NCBI GenBank assembly: GCA_920105625.2
Contig: OV050030.1
Location: 408,719,034-408,783,033, forward strand
DNA from: Clusia tigrina
Taxonomy: Eukaryota; Arthropoda; Insecta; Diptera; Clusiidae
Reading direction: 5' to 3'
Length of the DNA: 64,000 nucleotides
The position numbers were made by a program, and so were the translations under genes. Positions 10,516 through 22,562 of the stretch are shown in pieces (within the stretch, counting starts at the first letter, position 1; every line of letters begins with the position of its first letter). A model generated the notes under the pieces. It saw nothing but the letters and a program-made list of their open reading frames with translations. It was not told the origin of the DNA and searched no databases.

Positions 10516-12676
10516 TTCATACATTCCTAGAGAAATTGCACACTATTCGCTCTCGCAAATGGAGATCAATAAACAATTTTATCTGCTTTGGAAACGTATT
10601 TGTCAGATCTACAAATTACGAATACGAATGGGAAAATTTGCCATTCCCGGAAGTGTGGCATAAATTAAAATTTACATAATGCGCTTTTAACAATAAATGG
10701 CAACCGAACACATGTGGCAATAATTCAGTTATTACCATTTCCCTATAACAACAACAACAACAGCAGCAGCAGCGGCAGCAACGATAACAACAACAACAAG
10801 AAGGAGGAGAAACTAATATAATAAAAACCTAAAAACGCCAATGTTCCGCTTTTGTACGCATATCCCACCGCTTTGATCTTTTTTATTGATTTTTCTGGCA
10901 AATATGGTTTTGAACTTGGACTTTTGCACGGAAAATCATGCGGCAACAAAGGCGTAAGAGTCACTTGCTGCATGTGGCATGCGGCATACGCTAACCAGCC
11001 GCGGCCAGCAAATACAGATATGCAGAGGCCAATAAAATTGTGAAAATGAAATTGCTGCTTGCATTGTTGTTGCCGTGAATGCTACAGTTCTGCAACGGCC
11101 GCGAACGCAGCCGCTTGGAAGCGTGAAAGAGTGTATCGTTACAAGAGCAGCACTGCACCGCATCGCACCGCACCGCACAGTTGCTGCAATTGGCAAAATA
11201 TTAATCAGACTTTGAAATATGCATGTGTGCATAGCATTGGTCACATCGCCGCAGCCGCTTGCATACGATGGAAAACGATTAATTCACAGCGGGGACACTC
11301 CAGTGACCTCGTCTACAAGCCGGCCAGTCCGATCGGGCCGGCCGTTCTGGCCAACCTAGAGCAAGCGTATTTACTTGTTTGCTGCTGTTGCTGCCTTTGC
11401 ACTTATCTATATGCACAGCTGCTGCTGCTGCCGCTGATGCTGTTGCTGCTGCTAGAATAAATATGCGCGAGCGCATGCGTAGTAAGCCGCTTGAAAAATT
11501 GTCTGCTTAAGTGCAATTTCTGTTGCATTTTCCTGTGGTGCAGCTGTGGTTGTGCGTTTTGCTTTGCTGGAGTGTGGCGAGGAGAGCAGAGAAGAGTTGA
11601 GTTAAGGTGCCATTTGGGTACATCATCATTAACAATGTGGGAAATATTCTTTTCATATATAAATCGTCGAAACGTTCCAAAGTTTTCAATTTATACGAGT
11701 TTTCTAATTGTCTGAAGTGGTTGCTCGAGGCTAAAAGCGCTTAAGACTCTTTTAGAATCTCTTAGGATTAACTCTCTCGGTGTCTCCTTTTCTGTTTAGC
11801 ACTGGTATTGTAAGAAATTCAGTAATGTTTATTCATGTTAGAAATGGTTAGAGATGCCACCTGTTCAATTGCGTATCGTAAAATTTAATTACAGAAGGGA
11901 AACAAATTGAATGTTCCTTGAAATGCACATATAAGAATTAGCACGTAAATTAAAGCAGGGGTACAACTAATGGCAGTTTATGCTAATTAATTTCCGCTGG
12001 GATGTACTTGATGATGTCCTTGATGATGTCCTTGATGATGTCCTTGATGATGTTCAATTTTCGACTGTTCAATTTCAGACAACTTGTTCGGAACAAACTG
12101 TGCAAACACTTTTCGGCAGCCCAAATGTACGGTCAAAATGCAATACATTCATGTTTTTGTGATGCTCAATCCCATTGCTATGAATTTCAATTAGAATTTT
12201 GACTGATCTTTGTTTGATGAACTCACGCACGCCGTGATGGAATCTACGGTGGTCACAGATTTCGGTTGGCCAACATGTTGCTCATCATTTATGTCCTCAC
12301 AATTGTTTTAAACCGCGTATACCACTCATAAACTCTGCCATGGAAAAAGGATAAAACTGGATTCATCAATTGAAATGTTTCGGTAAAAGTTTTACCAAGT
12401 TTAAAACAAAACTTAATATTGGCTCTTTATCCGATGCTCAATTTTGTACGGATGGCTCAAACATACTGTCACTTCAGACTCAATAGCTCCGTTTCTATTA
12501 CTCCAAATGTCATGAAATTTTAACAGTTCTTCAGTGTGGGATCTACCTTTCTGGAAATAGATGGCCTCACTACAAGAACCTATTTTTTAAAGCCCAGTTT
12601 ACTTTGGAATGCATTTTGTATTATCGAATAGAATGTGAAGATATCACAACCATATTCAGTGTTCTGGTAAAAAGAT
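10516..12676. other. unique island rich in CAA/CAG/CTG simple sequence
   Basis: There is a CAA/CAG run at 10747-10800, CACCG-type repeats at 11155-11180, a GGCC-rich palindromic patch at 11328-11350, and CTGCTG runs at 11380-11455. A 12-bp tandem repeat TTGATGATGTCC (about four units) lies at 12008-12053. Such triplet-rich DNA is common in fly introns and regulatory regions. I find no exon with convincing splice sites. Confidence 0.45.
12008..12053. repeat. 12-bp tandem repeat (TTGATGATGTCC)
   Basis: About four near-perfect copies of a 12-bp unit follow one another. The period preserves reading frame, which explains the short DDVLDDVL-type open frame over it; I do not regard that frame as a gene. 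Confidence 0.8.
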
Positions 12677-13326
12677 AGTTACTTAATTGCCCTGCAGACA
12701 ATTTGTACTACTCTTACTCTCGGATTCGTTCCGCTGGATTGTGTAACATTTAAACAATCTGACTATTAAAATTAGAACCATTTGCTTTATTGCTATTCAC
12801 CCACTTCGTATTGGCTTAAAGCTTGCTTTACACTATAATTATTTATTTACATTCGCTTCAACTGTCCATTGCTAACACGATGTCCGCTCTGCGACTATCA
12901 CTGCTCAACTGGCCGTTGTTTACGACGTCCGCTCGGTGGCAATCACTCCTCAACTGTCCGTTGCTAACACGATGTCCACTCTGCGACGATCACTGCTTAA
13001 ATACCCGTTGTTCACGATGTTCACTCTGCCACTTTCACTTGTTAACTGACTTTACCAATATTACGCTCACTATGCTTGCTGCCCCTCTCAGGATTGAGCT
13101 GCGCTAAATGTTCCACTGCTGCTGCTACTACGATGTTCACTTTACCTCTTTCACTTGTTCACTCATCTCGATGTCAATTGTGTGGCCACTTATATACTTC
13201 CTGTGTACCAGAACTTCCACAAGCCTTTGAAAGCAGTTTTGCATGCCTTTTCGCGTATGTATTTTAGGGGTTGAAAATGACGCATACGCTAAAACTGTGC
13301 AACCATGGCGTGTTGATTTCGTAACA
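12677..13326 (+). mobile_element. solo LTR of an LTR retrotransposon, copy 1 (candidate)
   Basis: This 650-bp block shares its whole layout with 28108-29148. Both begin with a GTTACNTAATTGCCCT-like end and close with AATTTCGTAA-like sequence, giving TGTTAC...GTAACA-type inverted ends typical of LTRs. Both contain a minisatellite of CACGATGTCCGCTCTGCGACG-type units (here 12878-13030) and a TATA-like TTATATACTTC (13190-13200). No gag or pol lies beside either copy, so I read them as solo LTRs. A clean target-site duplication is not visible. The class (gypsy, BEL or other) cannot be told from the LTR. An alternative is a non-autonomous DNA element with short inverted ends. Confidence 0.55.
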
Positions 13327-13599
13327 ATATGTATAATTGTATGGTGCCTCCAGAAAATAGAAACTCAATGAAATTCTAGAATAAGCACTATCTGGAAATA
13401 GAAGAAAAGTATTATGGAGACTTTTTACCATCCACCACTGATTTACTCAATTTCGATGCAGTCGTACCAGCACAACTGACATGGTTTCATCACCACACAC
13501 CAGAGACCAAGGAACAATCGCGAAAGTAGACTGCTCTTGGAGAATCGGAAACACGTTAGATGAAGTGTTTGGAACTAGGTTCGGTTAGGTAAGTTAGGC
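13327..13599. other. unique spacer
   Basis: Nothing recognisable lies between the solo LTR and the family X element. Confidence 0.35.
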
Positions 13600-14170
13600 A
13601 GCCGCATCACCTTGAAAACAGTGGGATCAACTGTCATGTACACAAGACCAATAATTCAAACATAGCTGGCAATAAGAAATGTAATATACAGTTTGAACAG
13701 TGAAAGATGTCCACCTTCTAATCCTTTGAAAGGGTGGATTGATGTTGAAAAAGTGGAGAAGGAGGTAGCTAGGTTGGGCAGCCGCATCACCAATAAACCA
13801 ATGATGCCACTTAGACCACCAGTTGGGTCCGTTGTGAGCCGCGGATGCATGGCATGGCTAAGCTTTCCCCTCCAGATTGAACCAAACTGAGCCTTTTATA
13901 AAGCGAATAAGGTTGTTGACAACTGACTGTTATAGACTATATATACTTGTTAAGAGCTTCGATCCTAATAAACGTTCCTAATTTTTTGCAAAACCTGGAC
14001 ATGTACAGAATAGATGCTGGACCGTTTCCAGTTCCTCCTCGTTCCTGTAGCTGCGATAGAGATCATGTGTATAAACTCCCATTCTTCATAAATGATTTGC
14101 TATTACACCATGTCCCGTGAGGGCTCCTATTAGGGTCCTATGTTTGGAGCTAAAAGGAGACTATGGTGAG
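13600..14170 (-). mobile_element. non-LTR C-terminal fragment plus 3' UTR, family X, copy 2
   Basis: On the minus strand 14165-13970 encodes a broken C-terminal region of the type that follows RNase H in I/LOA-like elements. It reads like ALTGHGVIANHL, then RMGVYTHDL, then EEELETVQHLFCTCPGF, including the Cys-rich end. It runs into about 400 bp of 3' non-coding sequence (13960-13600) shared with 10080-10515. The family core ATGCCACTTAGACCACCAGT is at 13804-13823. At least one stop interrupts the coding part. Only the extreme 3' end of the element survives. Confidence 0.7.
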
Positions 14171-14824
14171 AAATGAAATTTTTGTATCTCCCCATTTTTT
14201 TCACACACCTATTTTGGACCCAGTATACATTTCATATCATATCATCAATACGATCATAGGTAGGCTAATTTTAATTTCAGTTCTCAAAGTTCCGTATATG
14301 GAAAGTGGGCGTATGCTTTCTCTGATCAACCGCAGTTGACTTTATAATGTCCACGTACTGCTTCTCATAAAATTTCGTCGATAAATCTCTAATAGATCTT
14401 AAGCTATGTATATTTCTTAATAGTGGGCGTGGCAGTTAATATATACCGCTCACATTTTATATAATGTTTAGTAGGAGGCCCATCTACATAACTCCAACGA
14501 AATTGTGTCACTATTCCATCAATAGCCAGACCAAAGTTATAGTCAGTTTAAAAAAAGTGAAGAAAGTTCCATATGTGGGAGGTAGGCGTGGTCTTTGTCC
14601 AAAGCGCCTCATATAGCAATCTGGTTCTGTGTTTCATTAAGATATCTCTAACGATCTGGAAGAAAAGGGAACACACACAGACAGACAAAATCAAAATTGC
14701 TTTGAAAGTGATTCTGATCACATCTGTATATACATGTCCTTACCTGCCAAGCCTCCTTCTGTTAGTGGAAAACCCGTTCAACCGCACAAACTTAGTATAC
14801 CCTTTTTACCTTTTTTAAAGGTAA
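14171..14824. repeat. AT-rich dispersed repeat with GTGGGCGTGG motifs (candidate)
   Basis: Three variants of the word GTGGGCGTGG occur at about 14306, 14423 and 14584 in otherwise AT-rich sequence. An ACACACACAGACAGAC stretch follows near 14670-14685, and the segment closes with TATACCCTTTTTACC at 14797-14811. I recall widespread non-coding fly repeats with this combination of features, but I cannot name the family or show other copies here. Confidence 0.4.
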
Positions 14825-15432
14825 AGGTTATAGTAAAGGTAACCGGCGTATTATTGCTTAGGGGATTTAAAGCACCGCGACCTTACGATATATTGTGCCC
14901 CCTTAAGGGGTTCAAAGTACATTTAGAAGTCCTATCCTCTGGATAAACATGATGACAAGTTTTGACTCCAGAGGTTTCACCTCACTAGCAGAGCCTTGGG
15001 AGAATCCCAAGTATTTCCAGCAGCTGTACATGATTGCTGGGCATTGTGTCAGCAATTGCAAGGACGTCTCCTCTTCCTCTATACAGAATCTGCAGGAGCC
15101 TTCCGAGGTGACCCCCATCCTCACCATATGTGAGTTCAATTTACAGTGTCCTGTGAGCAGGCCTGTCATCATCCAAAGACCCAAGGGTATCGAAGAGTCT
15201 GCTGTGGACATGCCACCTTAAAAGATTCGAATCAGTCATCAATCTCTAAGGAATGATGAGGGATTCGAATCTTTGTAGGTGGTATGTCCCTAGCAGACTC
15301 TTTGTTACCTTTAGGCCTGGTATGTTAACCCAGTGTTTGTGCCTAAGGTGTACCTCATCAATCCGGAGCTGGTTGATCAGCGTACCCTTGAATACGCCAC
15401 AGAAGGGTTTTGGGCAATAAAGGATGCTTCAA
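14825..15432 (-). mobile_element. non-LTR C-terminal fragment, family Y, copy 1, with local inverted duplication
   Basis: On the minus strand, 15211-14912 encodes MTGLLTGHCKLNSHMVRMG, a CRFC...LTQCP cysteine block and the C-terminus ending GLLNVL. The same protein tail is found on the plus strand in 26225-27490. Upstream (15432-15302) is the linker after RNase H. Between the two lies a hairpin-forming inverted duplication (15194-15301) that copy 2 lacks. The 3' UTR (14910-14825) matches copy 2, including GGGGGCACAATA and CTTTAAATCCCCTA, and ends in AATAAT-like repeats, as I-type elements often do. Confidence 0.75.
15194..15301. repeat. imperfect inverted repeat inside family Y copy 1
   Basis: The left arm starts AGAGTCTGCTGTGGACATG at 15194. 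The right arm ends with the complement of AGAGTCTGCTAGGGACATA at 15301. The arms are about 48 bp with roughly eight mismatches and a short loop. Confidence 0.8.
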
Positions 15433-16930
15433 GGTATAGAAAGAGAGACATTTTTCCATTCTTTCAAAAACTATTTTCTTTCTGTTAAGGAAAATTTCAT
15501 ATCAAAATATTGGTTCAAGTTAAAACTTATTATTAATTATTTGTTTGAAGGAATGACAATTGAAACAGTGTGGCATCCCTGCTGCCAGTATTTATTAATT
15601 TTGCAGAGTATCGATTAATTTCCGTAGGCGTTGCAGATTTGCTCTTTGTTGTTGCGTTCGGAGGCATAAAGATCGCTACTTAGGCTGTTTACGATCGCTA
15701 CTTATGCTCATAAACAAGAGCTCAACGGTCAAAGCCGTCGTCCGCATCCGCTCAATACCAATTGCCACGCATGTCAAATTTGCGTTTAGACTGAGTTGGC
15801 AGTCATTTTATGGAATGGCTTGTGCGCATTTTTTAAATATGCATAATCCCACTGCAAGTTGACTTTAATCCTGCATAAGGAAAAAAAACCAACACAAAAA
15901 ATGAGTTCCCTACCATCATTTGCGCAAATCTCACAAATTAGCAAAAATTTTTATTTAATTTTTTCTTTGTGGATTTTTTGCTATTTTTTTCTCTTTGTTG
16001 TTTGTCATTTTGGCTTGCAATGCAGTAATTTCTCATGTTGCGAAGATTTATTGCTTCCACCTTCTTTGCATCCATCGCAATGTTGAAGCCAAGTTGAAAT
16101 TCAATTTTTCGTATAGTGGCTGCTGCCCTGCCCGCTATGATTGATCACCGAATTGTGTATGTGCGCGCGCATGTTAAGATCGACATGCATGCAGACAGAC
16201 AGACAGACGGACGGATGGACGGACGGATGGACGGACGGTACGTGCAATCAGACAGACAGCCGAGCAGCCAGGAAGGGCCCCGCCGCCGTTGAGCAGCATT
16301 TTTGTTGCATGCTTACAATCAGATCTGTCAGATCAGTTGCCTCTTTTTGCTCCGTGCGCGGCCTTTGTATTTTTTCAGTTGCATTTAATCCTCGCTGTTG
16401 CTCATTTTTTGGCTGTGAAACAAAAACTGGGCGTTTCATGGGCGTTTTATTGTTATATTGACACCAGTAGTTAAGATTTCTTTTATTATTAAATATCAAG
16501 TTGAGCGCTTATATGCTCCTAAGTTGCTTCTTGTGCAGTGATGATGTTCGGTTCCTGACGCTGCTCTGCCATATTAAAGTATTTACACCCAAAAAATATA
16601 AATACAAATTAAGTAAATTGATTGTTGCAAAGGCGATTACTGCAATGGACCAAGAACACCAATCAAATTTTAAACTAAGGATAAAATTGGGATTTGGTGC
16701 TCAATGTGCTTCTTTGGAATGATTATATAAATTGATTGTTGCAAAGGCGATTAATAGCAGTATAACAACAACATCTACTGAAGATAAAACTGGGGTTAGT
16801 TAATCAAGTAGCTTCGTTACAACCATTTCAATATGCATATGTTAATGATAAGAGTGAACAGTCACTTCTTACTTAGGTAGGTTATATGTATATATATATT
16901 ATATACTCACTTAGGCCTGTTCAAGGCCCA
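15433..16930. other. unique island with simple repeats
   Basis: The island contains GACA/GGAC/GGAT microsatellite runs (about 16190-16260). A 25-bp word AAATTGATTGTTGCAAAGGC plus GATTA is repeated at 16616 and 16729. Frames over the microsatellite are composition-driven. No exon is recognised. Confidence 0.4.
16190..16260. repeat. GACA / GGACGGAT microsatellite
   Basis: ACAGACAGACAG followed by GGACGGATGGACGGAC-type tetramers and a trailing AGACAGACAG. Confidence 0.85.
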
Positions 16931-16932
16931 TT

Positions 16933-17180
16933 GTGGCACTTCTTACTTCAAAATATATAAAAAGAACCTCCTGATTGTTGCTTCTATATATTCAATAAAG
17001 TCTGCTCTTAAATTTTCTGATGCATGATCCTTATAAGATGGGAGTCCTTGAATAATCACTTTTATATAAGGAATTTATGTAGAATGACTGCCAATTTTCA
17101 TACCACGACATTAAAAACTCCTGCAAAAATACCTCACATCTCGAATGTAAATTTTGAAACACATTTCGCAGAGTTATGCT
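16933..17180. repeat. direct duplication, unit 1 of 2
   Basis: About 245 bp beginning GGCACTTCTTACTTCAAAAT is repeated at 17759-18018 in the same orientation at roughly high-80s percent identity by eye, with small indels. No transposon motif was recognised. It could be an old segmental duplication or the two ends of a decayed element about 830 bp apart. Confidence 0.75.
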
Positions 17181-17758
17181 ATGATAATGTGTTAAAAAAA
17201 CTATTTTTAGTGACTTCATATCAGTAACTATTTGGCTTTATGAAGTGGTACAATGAACAACTTCAATTGAAGTCCATCTGCTACCATACTTCGTAACACC
17301 AGTACACCATGTCTCTCCCTCTCCAGTTTATCAATAGAATGATGTGAGGCAAATACGTCTGTTGACTCGCTAAACTACATACAAAAGCCTATACATCTAG
17401 GGTTAAACGTAGAGCCTTGTACAATGGATCTTGATGGTCGCAGTCCTTCTTGGACTTTAATAATAATAATAATAATAATAATTATCGTTTTATTTTAAAC
17501 TGTTTATTTTATTATGGAATTAAATACGAATTTCAGCTTGTCTTTTATTCTAAAACACATCACACCAAAAAGCGGGTTTCAGACTTTTCCTATATTTCAC
17601 TATTTTTCTAGGTTTATACTCCCATATGCTGAAGGAGATAAATGCCTTTCTCTTATGGATTATGTAGTCTGGTGTTCCCTCAGCTTCCTCAACATCCAAT
17701 GACAGAGTGTATATGACTTAACTACAAAATAGTTCTGCTTTTATAAGAAGGTTACCTT
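17181..17758. other. unique spacer between the direct duplicates
   Basis: AT-rich DNA with an ATA/TAA run at 17459-17485. No gene is recognised. Confidence 0.4.
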
Positions 17759-18018
17759 GAGGCACTTCTTACTTCAAAATATATAAAAAGAACCTCCTGA
17801 TTATTGCTTCTATATATTCAGTAAAGTCTACTCTTAAAATATCTGATGAATGATCCTTTAGCGATTGGAGTCCTTAAATATTCACTTCTATATAAGGAAT
17901 TTATGTAGAATGACTGCCATATTTCATACCACGACATAACAAACTCCTGCAAAAACACCTCAAATCTCGAATGTAAAATGTGGGGAAAAAGCAAACACAT
18001 TTCGGAGAGTGTTCTATG
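17759..18018. repeat. direct duplication, unit 2 of 2
   Basis: The partner of 16933-17180. The shared end is ACATTTCGGAGAGT here versus ACATTTCGCAGAGT there; the flanks then diverge. Confidence 0.75.
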
Positions 18019-19289
18019 GCTTCACAGTCTGGCGTTTAGTTTCCACCAAATTTCATTTATTCTGGTATCCAAAGAACACTTGTTTGTTGCTTTCAAATAG
18101 TACTTCGGGGATACGAAGGCAGAGCCAAACAACTCTATTTTGTATATGGGATAAATACCAAGAGTATATTAAGGACTGCCAGTTAAATGGTCTCGTAGTA
18201 TACAAATCGTCCGTAAGTCCTAATTTTCTTTCTGTTCGACTTATTTACATAGTGAGAGACTGAGTGTCGTCCATATGTGTTAATTTTCTATATTCCGCTT
18301 CATACCAACTGCTCAACTCTTTCAAGCAAAACTTAAATATAGAATGTTACTTATCTGAATGAATAAGCTGAAGCCTTTAAATATGAATATATAGTAATAG
18401 TACCGTCTAAAAAACGGTTGCTCTACAAATTTTGTTTAGAGACAACAGAACGTTTACAACATTTTTGAAATTATATCAAACAAACACATACGAATTTTCT
18501 GGATATAATCCTTCAAAGCTCCAGAACATTCGTGCTTTCTTAAACTAGAATATCCGTTGAAATAACTCGGGTTCAATTTGCATCTTATTGTATGTCCTTC
18601 AATTACTGTAAGCAACTCCTGTTACTCTTCAGTGTGATAGCCTCGGTTCTCATATATACGAGTATACCTCCAACTAAATTTAATTGCGAGGTAATCACTA
18701 ACGTCCTCACTGTTCTTTCTCGTTGAAATTGTTGGCATAACTAAACTTCCTAACCTTCATTCCTTTGATATTCTCAATTGCATAAATTATTTTTTGCAGT
18801 GTCTGCATTCTCAGCGTTTCAGCCTCGAGCGATTTCTTAATTTATTACTTAAACATGGGGAACTCAAAAGGAAATCTTAAAATATTTACTAATATGGGTG
18901 CTGCGTACTGGAAGCGCAAATTGTATTATGCAAATAGCTGCGAAGCCTGTGCGCAGCAAATGTTTCACAGCAAATGCTTCACAGCAAATGCGCTCGAGCA
19001 CACATGGAAAGCCTTTCAAGTTATTCAAATGATAATTTATTAGATTTTATTAGAAATAAAGAGACTGGTGGCAAGTGGCAAGTGGCAAGTGTTTGGCTTA
19101 TACGAGAATGGAAACTAGCTGCTTGGGGGAGTTCAACGATTGCAGGAAAATATTTAAGTGAAGAAGGAAGTTGGGAATGCGTTCAGTGGAATTTTAATTG
19201 CCTTACAAGACATTGTTGTTGGTGTGGAGCAAATTATGAGAAATTAATGAAATTGAATAAAGATGGATCTAAAGGATCTGAATATGCTT
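18019..19289. other. AT-rich unique DNA
   Basis: No gene is recognised. GGCAAGT is repeated three times at about 19070-19090. Two short plus-strand frames (18855-19043, 18974-19297) have no family signature. Confidence 0.4.
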
Positions 19290-20105
19290 TGGTATAGAAT
19301 GGAGCTGAAGATGGTGTTAAAAGAACTCAGAACACTTTGATTTATAAAATGCGCTGATGGAGATTTTAGGGGAACTGAGTATTAGAAGAGGAGCTGAAGG
19401 AGATTTAAGAGGAACTGAGTATTCTTCTACTTAGAAAATGAGCTGAAGGATATATTAAGGTAACTGGGTATGCTTTCATTTTTAAAATGCGCTGAAGGAG
19501 ATTTAAAAGGAACTGATTATTCTTCGACTTAGCTGAAGGAGATTTTAAAGGAACTGTGTGAAGGATATCTTAATATAATTGAGTATGCTTCAATTTCGAA
19601 TATGAGCTGAAGGAGATTTTAAGGAACTGGGTATGCTTCGGCATAGAAAATGAGCTGAAGGAGATTTGAAAGGAACTAATTATTATTCGACTTGGAAAAT
19701 GAGCTGAAGGATATATTAATATAATTGAGTATGCTTCGATTTCGAATATGAGCTGAAGAAGATTTTGAGGGAACTGCGTATGCTTCTATTTAGAAAAGAA
19801 GCTGAAGGAGATTTAAGGGGAACTGAGTATTCTTAGAGTTAGAAACTAAGCTGAAGGAGATTTAAAAGGAACTGACTATTCTTCGACTTAGAAAACGCTC
19901 TGAAGATGATTTTAAGGTAACTGAGTATTCTTAGATTTAGAAAATGAGCTGCAGGAGATTTTAAGGGAACTGAGTATGCTTCGATTTAGAAAATGAGCTG
20001 AAGGAGATTTTAAGGGAACTGAGTATCCTTCTATTTATAAAATGGGCTCAAAGAGGTATTAAGGAAACTGAGTAATCTTTGAGTTAGGAAATGAACTGAG
20101 GATGA
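19290..20105. repeat. minisatellite, ~50-bp unit, about 15 copies
   Basis: A unit of the form GAGCTGAAGGAGATTTTAAG, then GGAACTGAGTATGCTTC, then GATTTAGAAAAT repeats at about 50-bp intervals. Units vary by substitutions (GAGATT/GATATA; TATGCTTC/TATTCTTC) and small deletions; one unit near 19530 is shortened. It lies in otherwise unique DNA, with no open frame crossing it. Confidence 0.9.
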
Positions 20106-22429
20106 TATTATCCCTAGGATGTGTGACTTCCTTGCAGACGGTAAGTGAACCTACTGGGCACCACGAACCCTCATAATCCATGGCCAGCTATCATTAGGAT
20201 TTTCATCCAGCTAGTTGTCCATCTATAGCTGCTATTACGTAGAAGTATTGTATGATGTTATAGCTCTGTGTGGGTGTCATTATTAGGCTGGTCTCTTAAG
20301 AGGGTGGGGGGTTGTGATGCACTAAAAAGTAAAATTACTAGTTTTGTTTGACACAAATCAACTCTTGACAGATTTATTGAATGGTTAAGTACAAATTAAC
20401 AGAAATGAATAATAAGGGAACAATTACTGATTTGTTTTGCGCTAAACTTATGATGCTTCAGCAGCACAGCCATGATAAAAACAAATTCTTCTTCATAGAA
20501 CCGAGTTCAAGGCACATGCATATCGTACATTTTTCACAGGACAAGAATCTTTTGAGCCGCTTTTTGCCGTGCTGAGAATTGCACCACGCACAGTCCTTTC
20601 GTTCCTTCTTCGCTGGTATGTGCTTAGTACTGGGTGACTACTCAAAGACAAAATGGGCCTCGCAAAGTCCAGTTGCACATCCTAGGGTTAAAGGAACTGA
20701 AAAGGCATCGATCTACTCACAGAATGAATTAAGAAATTTCTAAGCTTTAACAACGCCATCAGAATTGTTCTGATTTAATGATCTCCACGTACCCAAGTCC
20801 TACCTTTTAGTCTTCCACATGCATTGAGTGTCCACTGTACTTGCAGGTGCAGAATTTCTGCCAACTTTCGACGAATTCGGTTCGATTGAACGACGATGAT
20901 TTGAATTTCAACCAATTTTATGGCAAAACCGATTTAAATATTTAACCACCAAAATTGAAGGCAATAAAAATGTGTTTATTTGTGAACTGAGCGCGTCTTT
21001 TTGTTTACCAAACGAGTTGCTATGTACATAAAAATCTTTACGATCGACTTCAAACTCACCCGGAAGAGTTCAATGCCTCAGTCATTCACAAAACTGAGAG
21101 CGGTATGAAACGCACACCCAGCCGAGCGTTGTAAGCGCGCACACACCTTCGTAACCATTTTAATGGAACCGACTATTAAAGTCAATTCCGAAATGTTAAC
21201 AGCTCCAGCGATTCCCATTCTGATGATTTAGTTTCCCTTAATAGACTTCACATATTAGTATTTGGTAACAGCAACATCAACAAGCACATCAACAACATCA
21301 ACAGCAACACTAACAACAGCAAATGGGACTACCGCGTTGCCACCTAAACGCACAACAAACGATGTAAAGCAACGAATTTGACATTTCTCGAATTGGTCAT
21401 GTGTAAATTGTAACTTTATGTGATTTTAATGAGTAGAAAATCAATAAAATTTAATTATGTTCGGATCGTAAATTTTTTGATTAGACCTTCTTATTTCACA
21501 AACGCGACTGCGGTGGGGAAAATTTCAATGTAAATGTATGCAAAACCCATTAAATGTGCCTCCAAAGAAGCAGCACGCTGATTGGCAGCGCAGAGTATCA
21601 AAATTTATGCCCTCAACTGAATTTGCACTTTTTGGCCACCAAACGAAGTTGATGTGAGCATAGATTAAAAAGTTTTGAATGGAATCTAAAAGAATCTAAA
21701 AAGTAGAAAACATGTAGTATAAAAATTATAATTTAACTTTGCCTTGAAGGGCAAGGGTTCAGATCAAAATGCCATTCATGGATAGGAACTCTTATATGTG
21801 AAATTTTCAATATTGTCTCATTTTGTAATAAAACCGAAGACGATGAAGGTCAAAGTCAGCTAGAAATTAGAAGCGGAGTGCGTAAAAATACATTCGAGAA
21901 TGAAAAAGTTGTTATTCTCTAAACGATTCCCTATATTACGAAAATTAGTTAAAGTTAATAGTTCAGTTCTCTGGATAGTGTCAATAAATACACATTGCTT
22001 TGATTTATAATTCTTCATTAATGATTAATTAATTTAACAGCTGTATAATGAAGCTCATAGTTAAGATCAGGATAAAAACAAAGTCCTTTGTTTGATCCTT
22101 TATGTTTGATGAAAATAGTTAGTTCCATGTAACAACTCTTCACTAAAGAAATAGTTGACAAGCTTAATTTAATTCAACTCTTTAATTAACTGCGTTAAAT
22201 TACGTTTGTAAATCACTCATATCACTACTGCCTTCAATTCACAACTGAACTGAACCCTCTGTTTCATTTTTGGCTTCATGCCGAGACCATTGCAACACAT
22301 TTCGGTAAGGAAAAAAGGCATTAGTGCGAAAGAGTTAGCATCATTGATGACTCATCGGCACCTGACAGTGTGCCAAATTAGCCGCTCATGTCATATTAGG
22401 ACACTGAATACACAGTGGACAATACACAG
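20106..22429. other. unique DNA
   Basis: No gene is recognised. AACATCAACA-type repeats lie at about 21268-21325. The remainder is AT-rich single-copy sequence with stops in all frames. Confidence 0.4.
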
Positions 22430-22562
22430 TGACAGTTCTGTGACAACTCTGGGACAACTCTGGGACAACTCTGCGACAACTCTGTGACAACTCTGTGACC
22501 ACTGTACGACAATTCTGCGACAACTCTGTGACAACTCTGCGACAATTCTGCGACAACTCTGT
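22430..22562. repeat. 12-bp tandem array (GACAACTCTGYG), ~11 copies
   Basis: Eleven or so 12-mers differ mainly at one position (TG, GG or CG before GACAA). Because the period is a multiple of three, the minus-strand frame 22610-22386 stays open and reads as a repeated ELSQ-C/N-RRVV peptide. I do not regard it as a gene: it has no flanking conserved sequence. Confidence 0.9.

Noticed and set aside
20137..20152. Micro-exon between a CTTGCAG and GTAAGT
   Set aside because: The two sites are three bases apart, which is too short for a credible exon, and no frame supports it.
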